Part shown: positions 53,690 through 62,298 of the stretch, piece by piece
How positions within the stretch are numbered: position 1 is the stretch's first letter
Layout of the letters: every line of letters starts with the position of its first letter
Source of the DNA: Listeria weihenstephanensis
GTDB lineage: Bacteria; Bacillota; Bacilli; Lactobacillales; Listeriaceae
Reading direction: 5' to 3'
Length of the DNA: 64,000 bases
Assembly: GCF_003534205.1 (NCBI RefSeq)
Contig: NZ_CP011102.1
Span: 449,001-513,000 of the forward strand
Notes under the pieces: generated by a model
What the model was told of the DNA's origin: nothing
Database searches by the model: none
What the model saw: the letters and a program-made list of their open reading frames with translations, nothing else
Made by a program: the position numbers and the translations under genes

Positions 53690-53866
53690 AACGATTACAT
53701 CAAAAATATCGACCTTCACTATGGTAAAATGCTCACAAATCTGGTATCATAACTGTGTTAGGAAAAATAGCAACTGTTATTTTTCACAGCAGAAAATCAA
53801 ATTTTGTAAGAGTCTGGAGTAAACTCGAACAAAGCCGAAGAACGTCAAACCATGAAAATTGGGTAG

Positions 53867-54010
53867 GACGTAAACTTGGCTTTACACAAATCGAGCGAAA
53901 GCTTTTGAATTTCGCTAGTTTCGCGGAAGCCGGAAGCGGAGCATACTTGTGTATGTGAGAACCGGAAGTCTGCGAAACTGGCGGAATGCGAACGCTTGCC
54001 GCCGATTTAT
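53867..54010 (+). repeat. dispersed palindromic repeat, copy 1, in the fba leader
   Basis: Shares blocks with 60507-60720 (opposite orientation): TTTACACAAATCGAGCGAAA, GGAAGCGGAGC, GAACCGGAAGT and CGCTTGCCGCCGATTTA. Core CATACTTGTGTATG (53942-53955) is palindromic. Also CGCTAGTTTCGC pairs with GCGAAACTGGCG, giving a long hairpin in the probable fba leader. Confidence 0.7.
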
Positions 54011-54057
54011 CTGGCTTATGCTCCACACTCTTATATTCCTGAGGAGGAAATTGTATT

Positions 54058-54912
54058 ATGCCTATCGTTAGTATGACTGAAATGTTGAACAAAGCGTTAG
54101 CTGGTAAATATGCTGTAGGTCAATTCAACATCAACAATCTTGAGTGGACTCGCGCTATTTTAGAAGCTGCAGAACAAGAAAAATCCCCTGTAATCCTTGG
54201 TGTTTCTGAAGGAGCAGCAAAATACATGGGTGGATTTACAACAGTTGTTAAAATGACTGAAGGACTTATGCATGACCTAAAAATCACTGTACCAGTTGCA
54301 ATTCACTTGGATCATGGTTCATCGTTTGATTCATGTAAAGCTGCAATCGACGCAGGATTCTCATCTGTTATGATCGATGGTTCTCATCACCCAATCGATG
54401 AAAACGTTGAAATGACTAAAAAAGTTGTTGACTACGCTCATCCAAAAGGTGTTTCTGTTGAAGCCGAAGTTGGAACTGTTGGTGGCGAAGAAGACGGCGT
54501 AACAGGCGGAATCAACTATGCTGATCCTGCTGAATGTTTACGTGTTGTTAAAGAAGCTAACATTGATGCACTTGCTGCAGCATTAGGTTCTGTACATGGT
54601 CCTTACCACGGCGAACCAGTTCTAGGATTCAAAGAAATGGAAGAAATCTCGAAATTAACTGGTGCTCCTCTAGTACTTCACGGTGGTTCTGGAATTCCTG
54701 AACACCAAATCAAACAAGCAATCGAACACGGTCACAGCAAAATCAACGTTAACACGGAGTGCCAAATTGTTTGGACAGCCGCTGTTCGCGAAAAATTAGC
54801 TACAGATGATAAAGTTTACGATCCTCGTAAAGTTATCGGACCTGGCCAAGCTGCTATTAAGACAACAGTTGTTGCTAAGATCCAAGAATTTGGTTCAAAC
54901 GGCAAAGCATAA
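54058..54912 (+). CDS. fba: fructose-1,6-bisphosphate aldolase, class II
   Basis: 284 residues, zinc-dependent aldolase of glycolysis: [20 protein letters not shown] (zinc His), [29 protein letters not shown], and [20 protein letters not shown] (second zinc His) and [15 protein letters not shown] precedes the ATG. A 360-bp gap before it contains the dispersed repeat and no ORF. Codon use is strongly biased, as for a highly expressed gene. Confidence 0.97.
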   Translation: MPIVSMTEMLNKALAGKYAVGQFNINNLEWTRAILEAAEQEKSPVILGVSEGAAKYMGGFTTVVKMTEGLMHDLKITVPVAIHLDHGSSFDSCKAAIDAGFSSVMIDGSHHPIDENVEMTKKVVDYAHPKGVSVEAEVGTVGGEEDGVTGGINYADPAECLRVVKEANIDALAAALGSVHGPYHGEPVLGFKEMEEISKLTGAPLVLHGGSGIPEHQIKQAIEHGHSKINVNTECQIVWTAAVREKLATDDKVYDPRKVIGPGQAAIKTTVVAKIQEFGSNGKA

Positions 54913-54929
54913 TATTATATTTGATTGAT

Positions 54930-54960
54930 GACAACGAGCCCGATTGGGCTCGTTGTTTTT
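54930..54960 (+). terminator. fba terminator
   Basis: ACAACGAGCCC and GGGCTCGTTGT form an 11-bp stem with a 4-base loop and T-run. The last six bases belong also to the 119-bp repeat that follows. Confidence 0.85.
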
Positions 54961-55073
54961 GTTTGTTGTGGCTCTTATGAGGCATCCCCTGCCGATTTAG
55001 AGCCTCAATATGCATGAGAGCGAAGCGAACATGTAATCCATCAGTGGCTCTTATGCGCGAAACCAGGAACAAC
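54955..55073 (+). repeat. 119-bp direct repeat R1, left flank of the IS
   Basis: Reads GTTTTTGTTTGTTGTGGCTC to CCAGGAACAAC and is identical, as far as I can compare, to 56508-56626. It ends exactly where the IS left inverted repeat begins. Contains the smaller motif CCTCAATATGCATGAGA...CATGTAATCC found twice more at 56656 and 57090. Confidence 0.85.
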
Positions 55074-56507
55074 GGCTCTTTGTCAATTGTTGGGGTGAAA
55101 TATCGAGGTACAAGCTAGGGAAATAGTGGCTTGTACCTCTTTTTAGCCTACAGAAATGTCAAAATTTTTGATAAAGTGCTGGGCAAGTATTTTGGCGCGG
55201 AACCGTGAAAAGTTTTGATAGCCATAAGAAGTACGCTTGATGACCTTGGTTCGGTTGTTAATTCCTTCTACGAAACCATTGGACAGATGTGGGTAAATGA
55301 AGGCATTGATGATTTCTGTTTCCCAGCGTCGGAAAGTACCGATAGCTTTTATGAATTCTGGAAGCTGTTTGTCTTGTACGAGTTGATAGAAATCGTGTAA
55401 GGATTGACGAACGTCGCGGCGTTCTTGTGCTTTATTGGCATCAAACCAAGCCTGATAGGCTTCCTTGATGGTGTAGGCGGTTTGTAGATCAGGGTGCAAG
55501 CTTAAGTAACGGCGAATGATGCTTTTTTGCGCTGTATCCAGCTTATGAGATCGCTTGAAAAGGAGTTTTTGTATCCGTTTCCCGTGTTTTCGATCTTTTT
55601 CTGAAAAACGCTGTTGGACACGAACGCGGACTTTATTCAGCGCCCAATAGATGTAGCGAGAGAAGTGGAAAGAATCGGCAATAATAACTGGTTTGTCAAG
55701 AGCTTGTTGCACAGCGTTTTTGAAGGTCGAGCTCAAATCCATGATAACCATCTCTACCTGATGCCCGCGTTCTCTTAAATAACGTTGAATGGTTTTGGCG
55801 CGACGGTTTTCTAAGATATCAATGGGGCGACGAGTCATGGGGTCAGCGATAATGAGTTGGAATTTGCCTTTGTCGGTATCTCCCTTGAACTCATCGATAG
55901 CGATGACTTTAGGAAGAGCGACGGGAGGCGTGGAAAAGGCTTCTGTACGCGCGTCGAATAGGCGCATAATTTTAGGTGCGGTGGTTCCAAACGTTCTGGC
56001 AGTATAGGTAAAGGAGGGGGCAGAGATACTATGGAAAAGGGCTGCTTGATGCCAAGATGTCGAAAAACGCTGATAGCGTGCCACAAGTCCTTGATTTTTT
56101 TCATCAAATGATTTTCCGCAGGAACAAGCATATCTGCGTTTTCGATAGTGCACATAGACACGTTTTTCTGCGACTTTTAGATGTTGGAAAGTGTGCGTAC
56201 GATAGTCTTTAATGCGATCTGTCCGTGTTTTACAAGAGGGGCAGGCATGTTTTTTTCGTTTTAGTTGGATATGAATGTGGCAGATATGATTTTCAATCGA
56301 ATAATCAAGAAGTTGGATGTTTTTATTTTCTAAACCGATGAGTTGTATGATAAAATGGTCTGGCATGGTAATATCGCTCCTTTGGATTGGGTTTCGTCAC
56401 TTTTATCTTAAAGGATTTTGATATTACTGTGTATTTTTTTGTCTTGAAATGAGAACAAAAAAATGCGGAGGTAGATTATTTTCTACCCCAACATTTATTA
56501 TAGAACC
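55074..56507 (-). mobile_element. ISL3-family insertion sequence, complete
   Basis: 1434 bp. Left end GGCTCTTTGTCAATTGTTGG and right end (complement) GGTTCTATAATAAATGTTGG share about 17 of 23 positions and the ISL3-typical TGTTGGGGT. One intact transposase gene fills it. The element has no 8-bp target duplication of the usual kind; instead 119-bp repeats touch both ends. Confidence 0.85.
55143..56366 (-). CDS. ISL3-family transposase
   Basis: 407 residues: an N-terminal zinc-binding domain (HACPSCKTRTDRIKDY, RRYACSCGKSFDEKN), a helix-turn-helix, and a DDE catalytic core (KVIAIDEFKGDTDKGKFQ, VEMVIMDLSSTFKNAVQQ, and SNGFVEGINNRTKVIKRTSYG for the Glu). Full length and uninterrupted, so likely active. 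Confidence 0.93.
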   Translation of the reverse strand: MPDHFIIQLIGLENKNIQLLDYSIENHICHIHIQLKRKKHACPSCKTRTDRIKDYRTHTFQHLKVAEKRVYVHYRKRRYACSCGKSFDEKNQGLVARYQRFSTSWHQAALFHSISAPSFTYTARTFGTTAPKIMRLFDARTEAFSTPPVALPKVIAIDEFKGDTDKGKFQLIIADPMTRRPIDILENRRAKTIQRYLRERGHQVEMVIMDLSSTFKNAVQQALDKPVIIADSFHFSRYIYWALNKVRVRVQQRFSEKDRKHGKRIQKLLFKRSHKLDTAQKSIIRRYLSLHPDLQTAYTIKEAYQAWFDANKAQERRDVRQSLHDFYQLVQDKQLPEFIKAIGTFRRWETEIINAFIYPHLSNGFVEGINNRTKVIKRTSYGYQNFSRFRAKILAQHFIKNFDISVG

Positions 56508-56626
56508 GTTTTTGTTTGTTGTGGCTCTTATGAGGCATCCCCTGCCGATTTAGAGCCTCAATATGCATGAGAGCGAAGCGAACATGTAATCCATCAGTGG
56601 CTCTTATGCGCGAAACCAGGAACAAC
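56508..56626 (+). repeat. 119-bp direct repeat R2, right flank of the IS
   Basis: Second copy of 54955-55073, starting at the first base after the IS right end. Confidence 0.85.
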
Positions 56627-56655
56627 TAGTAGACGAATAAGTATCAGGGAATTAA

Positions 56656-56711
56656 GAGAGCCTCAATATGCATGAGAACGAAGTGAGCATGTAATCCATC
56701 AGTGGCTCTTA
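56656..56711 (+). repeat. partial copy R3 of the R repeat
   Basis: GAGCCTCAATATGCATGAGA, then ACGAAGTGAGCATG and ATCCATCAGTGGCTCTTA. It differs from R1 and R2 by paired changes (GCGAAGCGAAC to ACGAAGTGAGC). Confidence 0.7.
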
Positions 56712-56809
56712 CCGCCGAGTTCGGAATTAGCGATTTGTTTGTATTGAAGTTTGGGGTTTAGGGGAGGAGTGGTCTCTAATTCGTGTGGTTGATGATGTGG
56801 GGCGTCTTC

Positions 56810-56930
56810 GGATCCAGCTTCGGAAGCCAGCCCCTCGAAATTTTCGGTGCCTCCGAAAAATCCAAAAGAGGGATTTATCTGCGCCCCCTAACAAATTTTG
56901 TCGGATCTAACGGGCTTCCTTAGCTTTTCG
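56810..56930 (+). repeat. 120-bp degenerate unit T1
   Basis: Starts GGATCCAGCTTCGGAAGCCA, contains CCCTCGAA, CTGCGCCCCCT and GTCGGATCTAACGGGCTT, ends TAGCTTTTCG. Aligns with T2 and T3 over its full length. Confidence 0.65.
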
Positions 56931-57050
56931 TGAGATCCAGCTTCAGAAGCCAGACCCTCGAAGTTTTCACGCCCTCCGCAAAAACCAAGGACGGGTTTTC
57001 ACTGCGGCCGCTCCAAACTTTTTCGAGTCTAATGGGCTTCTTGCGCTTTG
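56931..57050 (+). repeat. 120-bp degenerate unit T2
   Basis: Directly follows T1: GAGATCCAGCTTCAGAAGCC, CCCTCGAAGTTTTC, CTGCGGCCGCTCCAA, GAGTCTAATGGGCTTC, GCGCTTTG. Confidence 0.65.
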
Positions 57051-57131
57051 TTGTGGCTCTTATGAGACATATTTTGTCGATTTAGAGCCTCAATATGCAT
57101 GAGAACGAAGTGAGCATGCAATCCATATGCG
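57049..57131 (+). repeat. partial copy R4 of the R repeat
   Basis: TTGTTGTGGCTCTTATGAG, TCGATTTAGAGCCTCAATAT, then GAGAACGAAGTGAGCATGCA. It interrupts the T series between T2 and T3. Confidence 0.7.
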
Positions 57132-57151
57132 GAATCATGTGTGGCGCCTCC

Positions 57152-57272
57152 GGATCTAGCTTCAACGGCCACCTCCTCGAAAACTTCACACCCTCCATAA
57201 AAAGCAAGAGCGGCTTTTTACTGCGGCCGCTCCAGTTTTTGTCGGAGCTGAACGGGCCGTTTCAGCTTTTCG
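57152..57272 (+). repeat. 120-bp degenerate unit T3
   Basis: GGATCTAGCTTCAACGGCCA, CTCCTCGAAAACTTC, CTGCGGCCGCTCCAG, GTCGGAGCTGAACGGGC, CAGCTTTTCG. Compared with T1/T2 the GGAAGCC...GGGCTTC pair is replaced by AACGGCC...GGGCCGTT, so the arm pairing is kept. Confidence 0.65.
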
Positions 57273-57344
57273 ATTTGCATATTTCCTCAATATCAGGGAT
57301 AATCAACTACAAGTGAATCTTTTTAACAGGAAAGAAGGAACGGT

Positions 57345-58616
57345 ATGGTTGAGAAACTAGTAATAAAAGGTGGAAGAGAGCTTTCGGGTACTTTACGTGT
57401 AGATGGTGCTAAGAATAGTGCTGTTGCTCTTATTCCTGCTACGATATTAGCTGATTCTGATGTGACTATCGAGGGTTTACCGGATATTTCGGACGTGCAT
57501 ACGCTCTATGCTATTTTAGAAGAACTAGGTGGGGAAATTCATGCTGGTCCAGGTGCCGTAACGATTGATCCATCCAATTTAATAGATATGCCACTACCAA
57601 ATGGCAATGTGAAAAAACTTCGTGCTTCTTATTATCTAATGGGCGCGATGCTTGGGCGTTTTAAAAAAGCTGTTATTGGTCTTCCAGGAGGTTGTTATTT
57701 AGGCCCGCGCCCAATCGATCAGCATATTAAAGGTTTTGAGGCGCTAGGTGCAACGGTTACCAACGAACAAGGTGCGATTTATTTACGTGCGGATGAACTA
57801 AAAGGAGCGCGTATTTATCTAGATGTTGTTAGTGTTGGCGCAACGATTAACATCATGCTTGCCGCTGTAAAAGCTACCGGGAAAACCGTTATCGAAAATG
57901 CTGCGAAAGAGCCTGAAATTATTGATGTTGCCACGTTACTTACGAGTATGGGCGCTAAAATTAAAGGAGCAGGCACAGACACGATTCGTATTGAGGGTGT
58001 TGAAAGTTTGCACGGTTGCCGACACACAATTATCCCTGATCGTATTGAGGCTGGCACATTCATGATCTTAGCAGCCGCGGCAGGTTCGGGTATCAGAGTC
58101 GAAAATATTATTCCGGCACACATGGAGGCCGTTAAAGCTAAACTTGTCGAAGCTGGTGTGTCTATTGAAATGAACGAAGACTCCGCTTATATCAGTAAAA
58201 GTGGTGCCCTTAAAAAAGTAGATATTAAAACATACGCCTATCCAGGTTTTCCAACCGATTTACAGCAACCGATGACTGCATTACTTGCTGGTGCAAACGG
58301 CAGTAGCGTTGTGACAGATACCATTTATCCAAGTCGTTTTAAACATATTGATGAATTAAAACGAATGGGTGGCAGGTTCAAGCTTCAAAGCCGTGCAGCG
58401 ATCGTTACAGGACCAACGCAGTTAAAAGGAGCGACTGTGACTGCTTCTGATTTACGTGCAGGCGCGTCCCTTGTTATTGCAGGCTTAACCGCAGATGGTA
58501 CGACCGAAATATTAGGAATTGAACACATTGAACGTGGCTACGGCCGCATTATTGAAAAATTAGAAGGCATTGGCGCTGATATAAGTAAGGTAACTCATGC
58601 CGAAGAAATCATCTAG
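57345..58616 (+). CDS. murA2: UDP-N-acetylglucosamine 1-carboxyvinyltransferase
   Basis: 423 residues; the enzyme adds enolpyruvate to UDP-GlcNAc in the first step of peptidoglycan synthesis. [17 protein letters not shown], the catalytic loop [15 protein letters not shown] with Cys (fosfomycin target), and [16 protein letters not shown] are present. The place before rho identifies it as the second copy (MurZ/MurA2), as in Listeria and Bacillus. Confidence 0.95.
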   Translation: MVEKLVIKGGRELSGTLRVDGAKNSAVALIPATILADSDVTIEGLPDISDVHTLYAILEELGGEIHAGPGAVTIDPSNLIDMPLPNGNVKKLRASYYLMGAMLGRFKKAVIGLPGGCYLGPRPIDQHIKGFEALGATVTNEQGAIYLRADELKGARIYLDVVSVGATINIMLAAVKATGKTVIENAAKEPEIIDVATLLTSMGAKIKGAGTDTIRIEGVESLHGCRHTIIPDRIEAGTFMILAAAAGSGIRVENIIPAHMEAVKAKLVEAGVSIEMNEDSAYISKSGALKKVDIKTYAYPGFPTDLQQPMTALLAGANGSSVVTDTIYPSRFKHIDELKRMGGRFKLQSRAAIVTGPTQLKGATVTASDLRAGASLVIAGLTADGTTEILGIEHIERGYGRIIEKLEGIGADISKVTHAEEII

Positions 58617-58620
58617 GTCT

Positions 58621-58745
58621 CCAGGGCGCACGCGCGACGCTCATCTCCGTCGTTAAAGTCTGTGCTTCGGTGCTCATGTACTCCAGTACATTCCGCTCCG
58701 ATGCTCGACTTTGCCTAGGATCTAAGCATCGCGCGTGCGCCCTGG
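58621..58745. repeat. dispersed palindromic repeat, copy 3, between murA2 and rho
   Basis: Outer arms at 58621-58641 and 58725-58745 match at 20 of 21 positions and are very GC-rich (CCAGGGCGCACGCGCG). The centre TCATGTACTCCAGTACATTC and CGCTCCG shares the TCAyGTACnnnAGTAC..CCGCT core with the copies at 53867 and 60507. It may end murA2 transcription, though no T-run follows. Confidence 0.7.
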
Positions 58746-58833
58746 GTTCGGTGGTGAAATCATGGGAAACGTTTGTTCCTCGTTGCTACTCCTCAAATCC
58801 TCTTTATAAAAAATCCAAAAGGTGGTCAAATAT

Positions 58834-60105
58834 ATGGCTGATATATCTATCTCTTATTTAGAAAAATTAACGATAAAGGAAATCTATGCGCTGGCTAAGG
58901 AACACAAGATTCCGTATTATAGCAAGCTTACGAAAAGAGAACTTAGTTTTGCGTTGTTAAAGGCTAGTGCTGAGAAGCAAGGTTTCTTTTTCATGGAAGG
59001 CGTGCTTGATATCATTGCATCGGAAGGATTTGGATTCCTTCGCCCCATCAATTATTCCGCGAGTTCTGAAGATATTTACATATCTGCCTCTCAAATTAGA
59101 CGTTTTGATTTAAGAACGGGCGACAAGGTTTCTGGAAAAGTGCGTCCGCCAAAAGAGAATGAGCGTTATTTCGGCTTGCTTCATGTGGAGGCTGTCAATG
59201 GTGAAAATCCTGAAGTCGCAAAAGATCGTGTTCATTTCCCTGGTTTGACACCGCTTTATCCTGATCGTCAAATTCGGATGGAGATTGGTCAAAATCCGAT
59301 TTCAACGCGGATGATCGATATGATTGCACCGATTGGTTTTGGTCAACGTGGTTTGATCGTTGCGCCACCCAAAGCTGGGAAAACAATTTTATTAAAAGAA
59401 ATTGCTAATGCGATCACGGAAAATAGTCCAGATGCAGAACTAATCGTCCTACTCATCGATGAACGGCCAGAAGAAGTTACAGATATTGAACGATCTGTAA
59501 AAGCGGAGGTTGTCAGCTCAACGTTCGATGAAGTGCCAGAAAATCATATTAAAGTAGCAGAACTCGTGTTAGAACGGGCGATGCGATTAGTCGAGCAAAA
59601 ACGTGATGTCATTATTTTGATGGATAGCCTCACGCGTCTAGCTAGAGCTTATAATCTCGTTATTCCGCCAAGTGGTCGAACATTGTCAGGTGGTATTGAC
59701 CCAGCGGCATTCCATCGACCAAAGCGCTTTTTCGGTGCAGCTCGTAATATCGAAGAAGGCGGAAGTTTGACGATTTTGGCGACTGCCCTTGTCGATACAG
59801 GTTCACGAATGGACGATGTGATTTATGAAGAATTTAAAGGCACAGGAAATATGGAGCTTCATCTTGACCGTGCGATGGCTGAGCGCCGCGTTTTCCCAGC
59901 CATTGATATTCGCCGTTCAGGAACACGTAAAGAAGAGCTATTATTACCAAAAGAAAAGTTAGAGCAGCTATGGAAAATCCGTAAAATCATGCCGATTCAA
60001 GGCGATGCACTAGACATATCCGAACGTTTCATTCGGTATTTAAAGAAGACGCCGACAAATGATGACTTTTTTGAAATAATGCAAAGCGAAATGTTTAAAA
60101 AATAA
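58834..60105 (+). CDS. rho: transcription termination factor Rho
   Basis: 423 residues: N-terminal helical domain ([20 protein letters not shown]), RNA-binding cold-shock fold ([17 protein letters not shown]), Walker [18 protein letters not shown], Walker [17 protein letters not shown], the secondary-channel [12 protein letters not shown] and R-finger region [23 protein letters not shown] 58834 follows AAAGGTGG. Confidence 0.96.
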   Translation: MADISISYLEKLTIKEIYALAKEHKIPYYSKLTKRELSFALLKASAEKQGFFFMEGVLDIIASEGFGFLRPINYSASSEDIYISASQIRRFDLRTGDKVSGKVRPPKENERYFGLLHVEAVNGENPEVAKDRVHFPGLTPLYPDRQIRMEIGQNPISTRMIDMIAPIGFGQRGLIVAPPKAGKTILLKEIANAITENSPDAELIVLLIDERPEEVTDIERSVKAEVVSSTFDEVPENHIKVAELVLERAMRLVEQKRDVIILMDSLTRLARAYNLVIPPSGRTLSGGIDPAAFHRPKRFFGAARNIEEGGSLTILATALVDTGSRMDDVIYEEFKGTGNMELHLDRAMAERRVFPAIDIRRSGTRKEELLLPKEKLEQLWKIRKIMPIQGDALDISERFIRYLKKTPTNDDFFEIMQSEMFKK

Positions 60106-60108
60106 GCC

Positions 60109-60137
60109 TTGCTAAATTGAAAAAGCATTGGTATAAT
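60109..60137 (+). promoter_or_regulatory. rpmE2 promoter
   Basis: TTGCTA (60109-60114), 17 bp, TATAAT (60132-60137), beginning just after the rho stop. Confidence 0.8.
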
Positions 60138-60207
60138 GAGTTTACTGTGTGAAATTGTGCAGAAATTACTCTGTTTCAGATGATTCAGGGCCAAGGAGTT
60201 GAAAGCA

Positions 60208-60453
60208 ATGAAAACTGGAATTCACCCGGAATACCGTCAAGTGGTATTTCTTGATACTAGTACAGATTTCAAGTTTATTTCTGGTTCTACTAAGAGCTCG
60301 AATGAAACTATTCAATGGGAAGATGGCAACGAGTATCCTTTACTACGTGTCGAAATCAGTTCTGATTCACACCCATTCTATACTGGTAAACAAAAACATG
60401 CAACAGCCGATGGACGTGTCGATCGTTTCAACAAAAAATACGGCATCAAATAA
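60208..60453 (+). CDS. rpmE2: ribosomal protein L31, type B
   Basis: 81 residues: [40 protein letters not shown] and VDRFNKKYG. It lacks the CxxC zinc pair of the A-type, so it is the zinc-independent form that can replace L31 during zinc limitation; in Listeria it appears to be the standard copy. ATG 60208 follows AAGGAG. Confidence 0.95.
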   Translation: MKTGIHPEYRQVVFLDTSTDFKFISGSTKSSNETIQWEDGNEYPLLRVEISSDSHPFYTGKQKHATADGRVDRFNKKYGIK

Positions 60454-60454
60454 A

Positions 60455-60479
60455 AAAGTCACCCTCGGGTGGCTTTTTT
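60455..60479 (+). terminator. rpmE2 terminator
   Basis: AAAGTCACC pairs with GGTGGCTTT around CTCG, then six T. Confidence 0.8.
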
Positions 60480-60506
60480 ATTTGATGTCTTTGAGCCTAT
60501 GCGAGG

Positions 60507-60720
60507 TAAATCGGCGGCAAGCGCTCGCAATCAAGTGGTTTTATGAACTTCCGGTTCTGCTACACAAGAGCAGTTTCGCTTAACTTCTTACATGGTCGGG
60601 GAAGCTACTCCCTCCCTGTTTTCAGTCATCACGTACGCTAGTACGCTCCGCTTCCAGCTTCCAACAAAAGCAATAAATGCAACCGCTTTCGCTCGATTTG
60701 TGTAAAGCGGAATGTACGTC
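60507..60720 (-). repeat. dispersed palindromic repeat, copy 2
   Basis: On the plus strand: AAATCGGCGGCAAGCG, ACTTCCGGTTCT, the core TCACGTACGCTAGTACGCTC and CGCTTCC, and TTTCGCTCGATTTGTGTAAA. It matches the complement of 53867-54010 in these blocks, with about 70 bp of extra sequence. No ORF. It fills most of the gap before the glutathione reductase gene. Confidence 0.7.
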
Positions 60721-60899
60721 TTACGCATAAAAAATAAAAGTTGGTGGCCCGTCAGATGATTTTCAGACCCTCTGTGTACAGAGTATCCAATCAAAGCGAG
60801 AGAAACATAAAGAACCCAAAACAAAATCCAAACATTTTCAATTCAATCTTCCTTGGGGTAAAATTGGAGGATAGAGAAATAAATGAGGAGGTTTTTCAT

Positions 60900-62252
60900 A
60901 TGGTAGAACATTATGATTATATAGCAATTGGTGGAGGTAGTGGCGGGATTTCTTCTGTAAATCGTGCTGCTAGTTACGGGAAAAAATGTGCGCTTGTGGA
61001 GCCAAAACAGCTTGGTGGGACGTGTGTTAACGTTGGTTGTGTACCGAAAAAAGTGATGTGGTACGGGGCTCAGATTTCTGAGGCAATGCACAAGTATGCA
61101 CCTGATTATGGGTTCGATGTGAAACAGGAGAAGTTTGATTTTGCGAAATTGGTGGAAAATCGGGAGGCCTATATTGAGCGGATTCATGGCTCGTATCAGC
61201 GCGGGCTTGATCATAATAAAGTCGATATTTTGAAAGGATACGCGTCTTTTGTTGATGAACATACGATTGAGGTCAATGGGACGCAGTATACAGCGGATCA
61301 CATTTTGATTGCGACAGGTGGAAAACCTGCTTGGCCAGACGTTCCTGGTGCGGAATATGGGACGGATTCTAATGGCTTTTTTGCATGGACGGAGTTGCCG
61401 AAAAGTGTGGCGGTCGTTGGTGCTGGGTACATTGCGGTGGAACTTGCGGGCGTGTTGCAGGGCTTTGGTGTGGAGACGCATTTATTTGTTCGTAAACATG
61501 CGCCATTACGCAATTTTGACCCCTTATTAGTGGATACATTGGTAGGCGTGATGAAGGAACAAGGGCCGACGCTTCATACGGAGGCGATTCCAAAAGCGGT
61601 GACGAAAAATGAGAACGGTTCGGTGACGCTTCATTTGGAGGACGGTCGGACGCAGACGGTGGATAAATTGATCTGGGCGATTGGTAGAACACCGGTGACC
61701 GAGACGCTGAACTTGGCGGCAACAGCGGTGGAACTTGATAAAAAAGGTTATATTAAAGTTGATAAATTTCAAAATACGGCGGTTCCGGGGATCTATGCAG
61801 TCGGAGATATTACGGGGCACATTGAACTTACACCAGTTGCAATTGCTGCAGGGCGGCGGTTATCGGAGCGCTTGTTTAATGGGAAATTAGATGAGCATCT
61901 GGATTATAATTTGGTTCCGACAGTTGTTTTCAGCCATCCTGCGATTGGGACTGTTGGTTTAACAGAACCAGAAGCGATTGAAAAATATGGCGAGGCGCAA
62001 GTTAAGGTGTACACTTCTTCGTTTACATCGATGTATACCGCGATCACAGAACATCGCGAACCGTGTGCCATGAAGCTGGTTTGTGCTGGCGATAATGAAA
62101 AAGTAGTTGGCTTGCACGGAATCGGAACGGGCGTTGATGAGATGATTCAAGGCTTTGCTGTTGCTATGAAAATGGGTGCGACAAAGGCTGATTTTGACAA
62201 TACTGTTGCGATTCATCCGACGGGTTCTGAAGAATTTGTGACGATGCGTTAA
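60900..62252 (+). CDS. gor: glutathione-disulfide reductase
   Basis: 450-residue flavoprotein: FAD site [20 protein letters not shown], redox disulfide [18 protein letters not shown] site [20 protein letters not shown]-site [10 protein letters not shown], and C-terminal [10 protein letters not shown] with the active-site His. The glutathione type rather than a generic thiol reductase is supported by the [10 protein letters not shown] form; Listeria makes and imports glutathione. ATG 60900 follows GAGGAGG. Confidence 0.88.
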   Translation: MVEHYDYIAIGGGSGGISSVNRAASYGKKCALVEPKQLGGTCVNVGCVPKKVMWYGAQISEAMHKYAPDYGFDVKQEKFDFAKLVENREAYIERIHGSYQRGLDHNKVDILKGYASFVDEHTIEVNGTQYTADHILIATGGKPAWPDVPGAEYGTDSNGFFAWTELPKSVAVVGAGYIAVELAGVLQGFGVETHLFVRKHAPLRNFDPLLVDTLVGVMKEQGPTLHTEAIPKAVTKNENGSVTLHLEDGRTQTVDKLIWAIGRTPVTETLNLAATAVELDKKGYIKVDKFQNTAVPGIYAVGDITGHIELTPVAIAAGRRLSERLFNGKLDEHLDYNLVPTVVFSHPAIGTVGLTEPEAIEKYGEAQVKVYTSSFTSMYTAITEHREPCAMKLVCAGDNEKVVGLHGIGTGVDEMIQGFAVAMKMGATKADFDNTVAIHPTGSEEFVTMR

Positions 62253-62258
62253 TAAGGT

Positions 62259-62295
62259 GAAAGCTCCGTTCCTGTGTTTGGGAACGGAGCTTTTA
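62259..62295. terminator. terminator between gor and the MATE gene
   Basis: AAAGCTCCGTTCC and its complement GGAACGGAGCTTT with T/A tracts on both sides. Confidence 0.8.
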
Positions 62296-62298
62296 TCG

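Noticed and set aside
53755-53958. 67-codon ORF in the fba leader
   Set aside because: Runs into the dispersed repeat, lacks a ribosome site and has unlike codon use.
54913-57344. CRISPR array in the repeat-rich fba-murA2 interval
   Set aside because: Repeats are long, few, irregularly spaced and partly degenerate; there are no spacers of even length and no cas genes.
58670-58861. 63-codon ORF between murA2 and rho
   Set aside because: Lies across the GC-rich inverted repeat, has no ribosome site and overlaps the rho start.
60588-60824. Minus-strand ORF before gor
   Set aside because: Formed by the dispersed repeat; no start signals.
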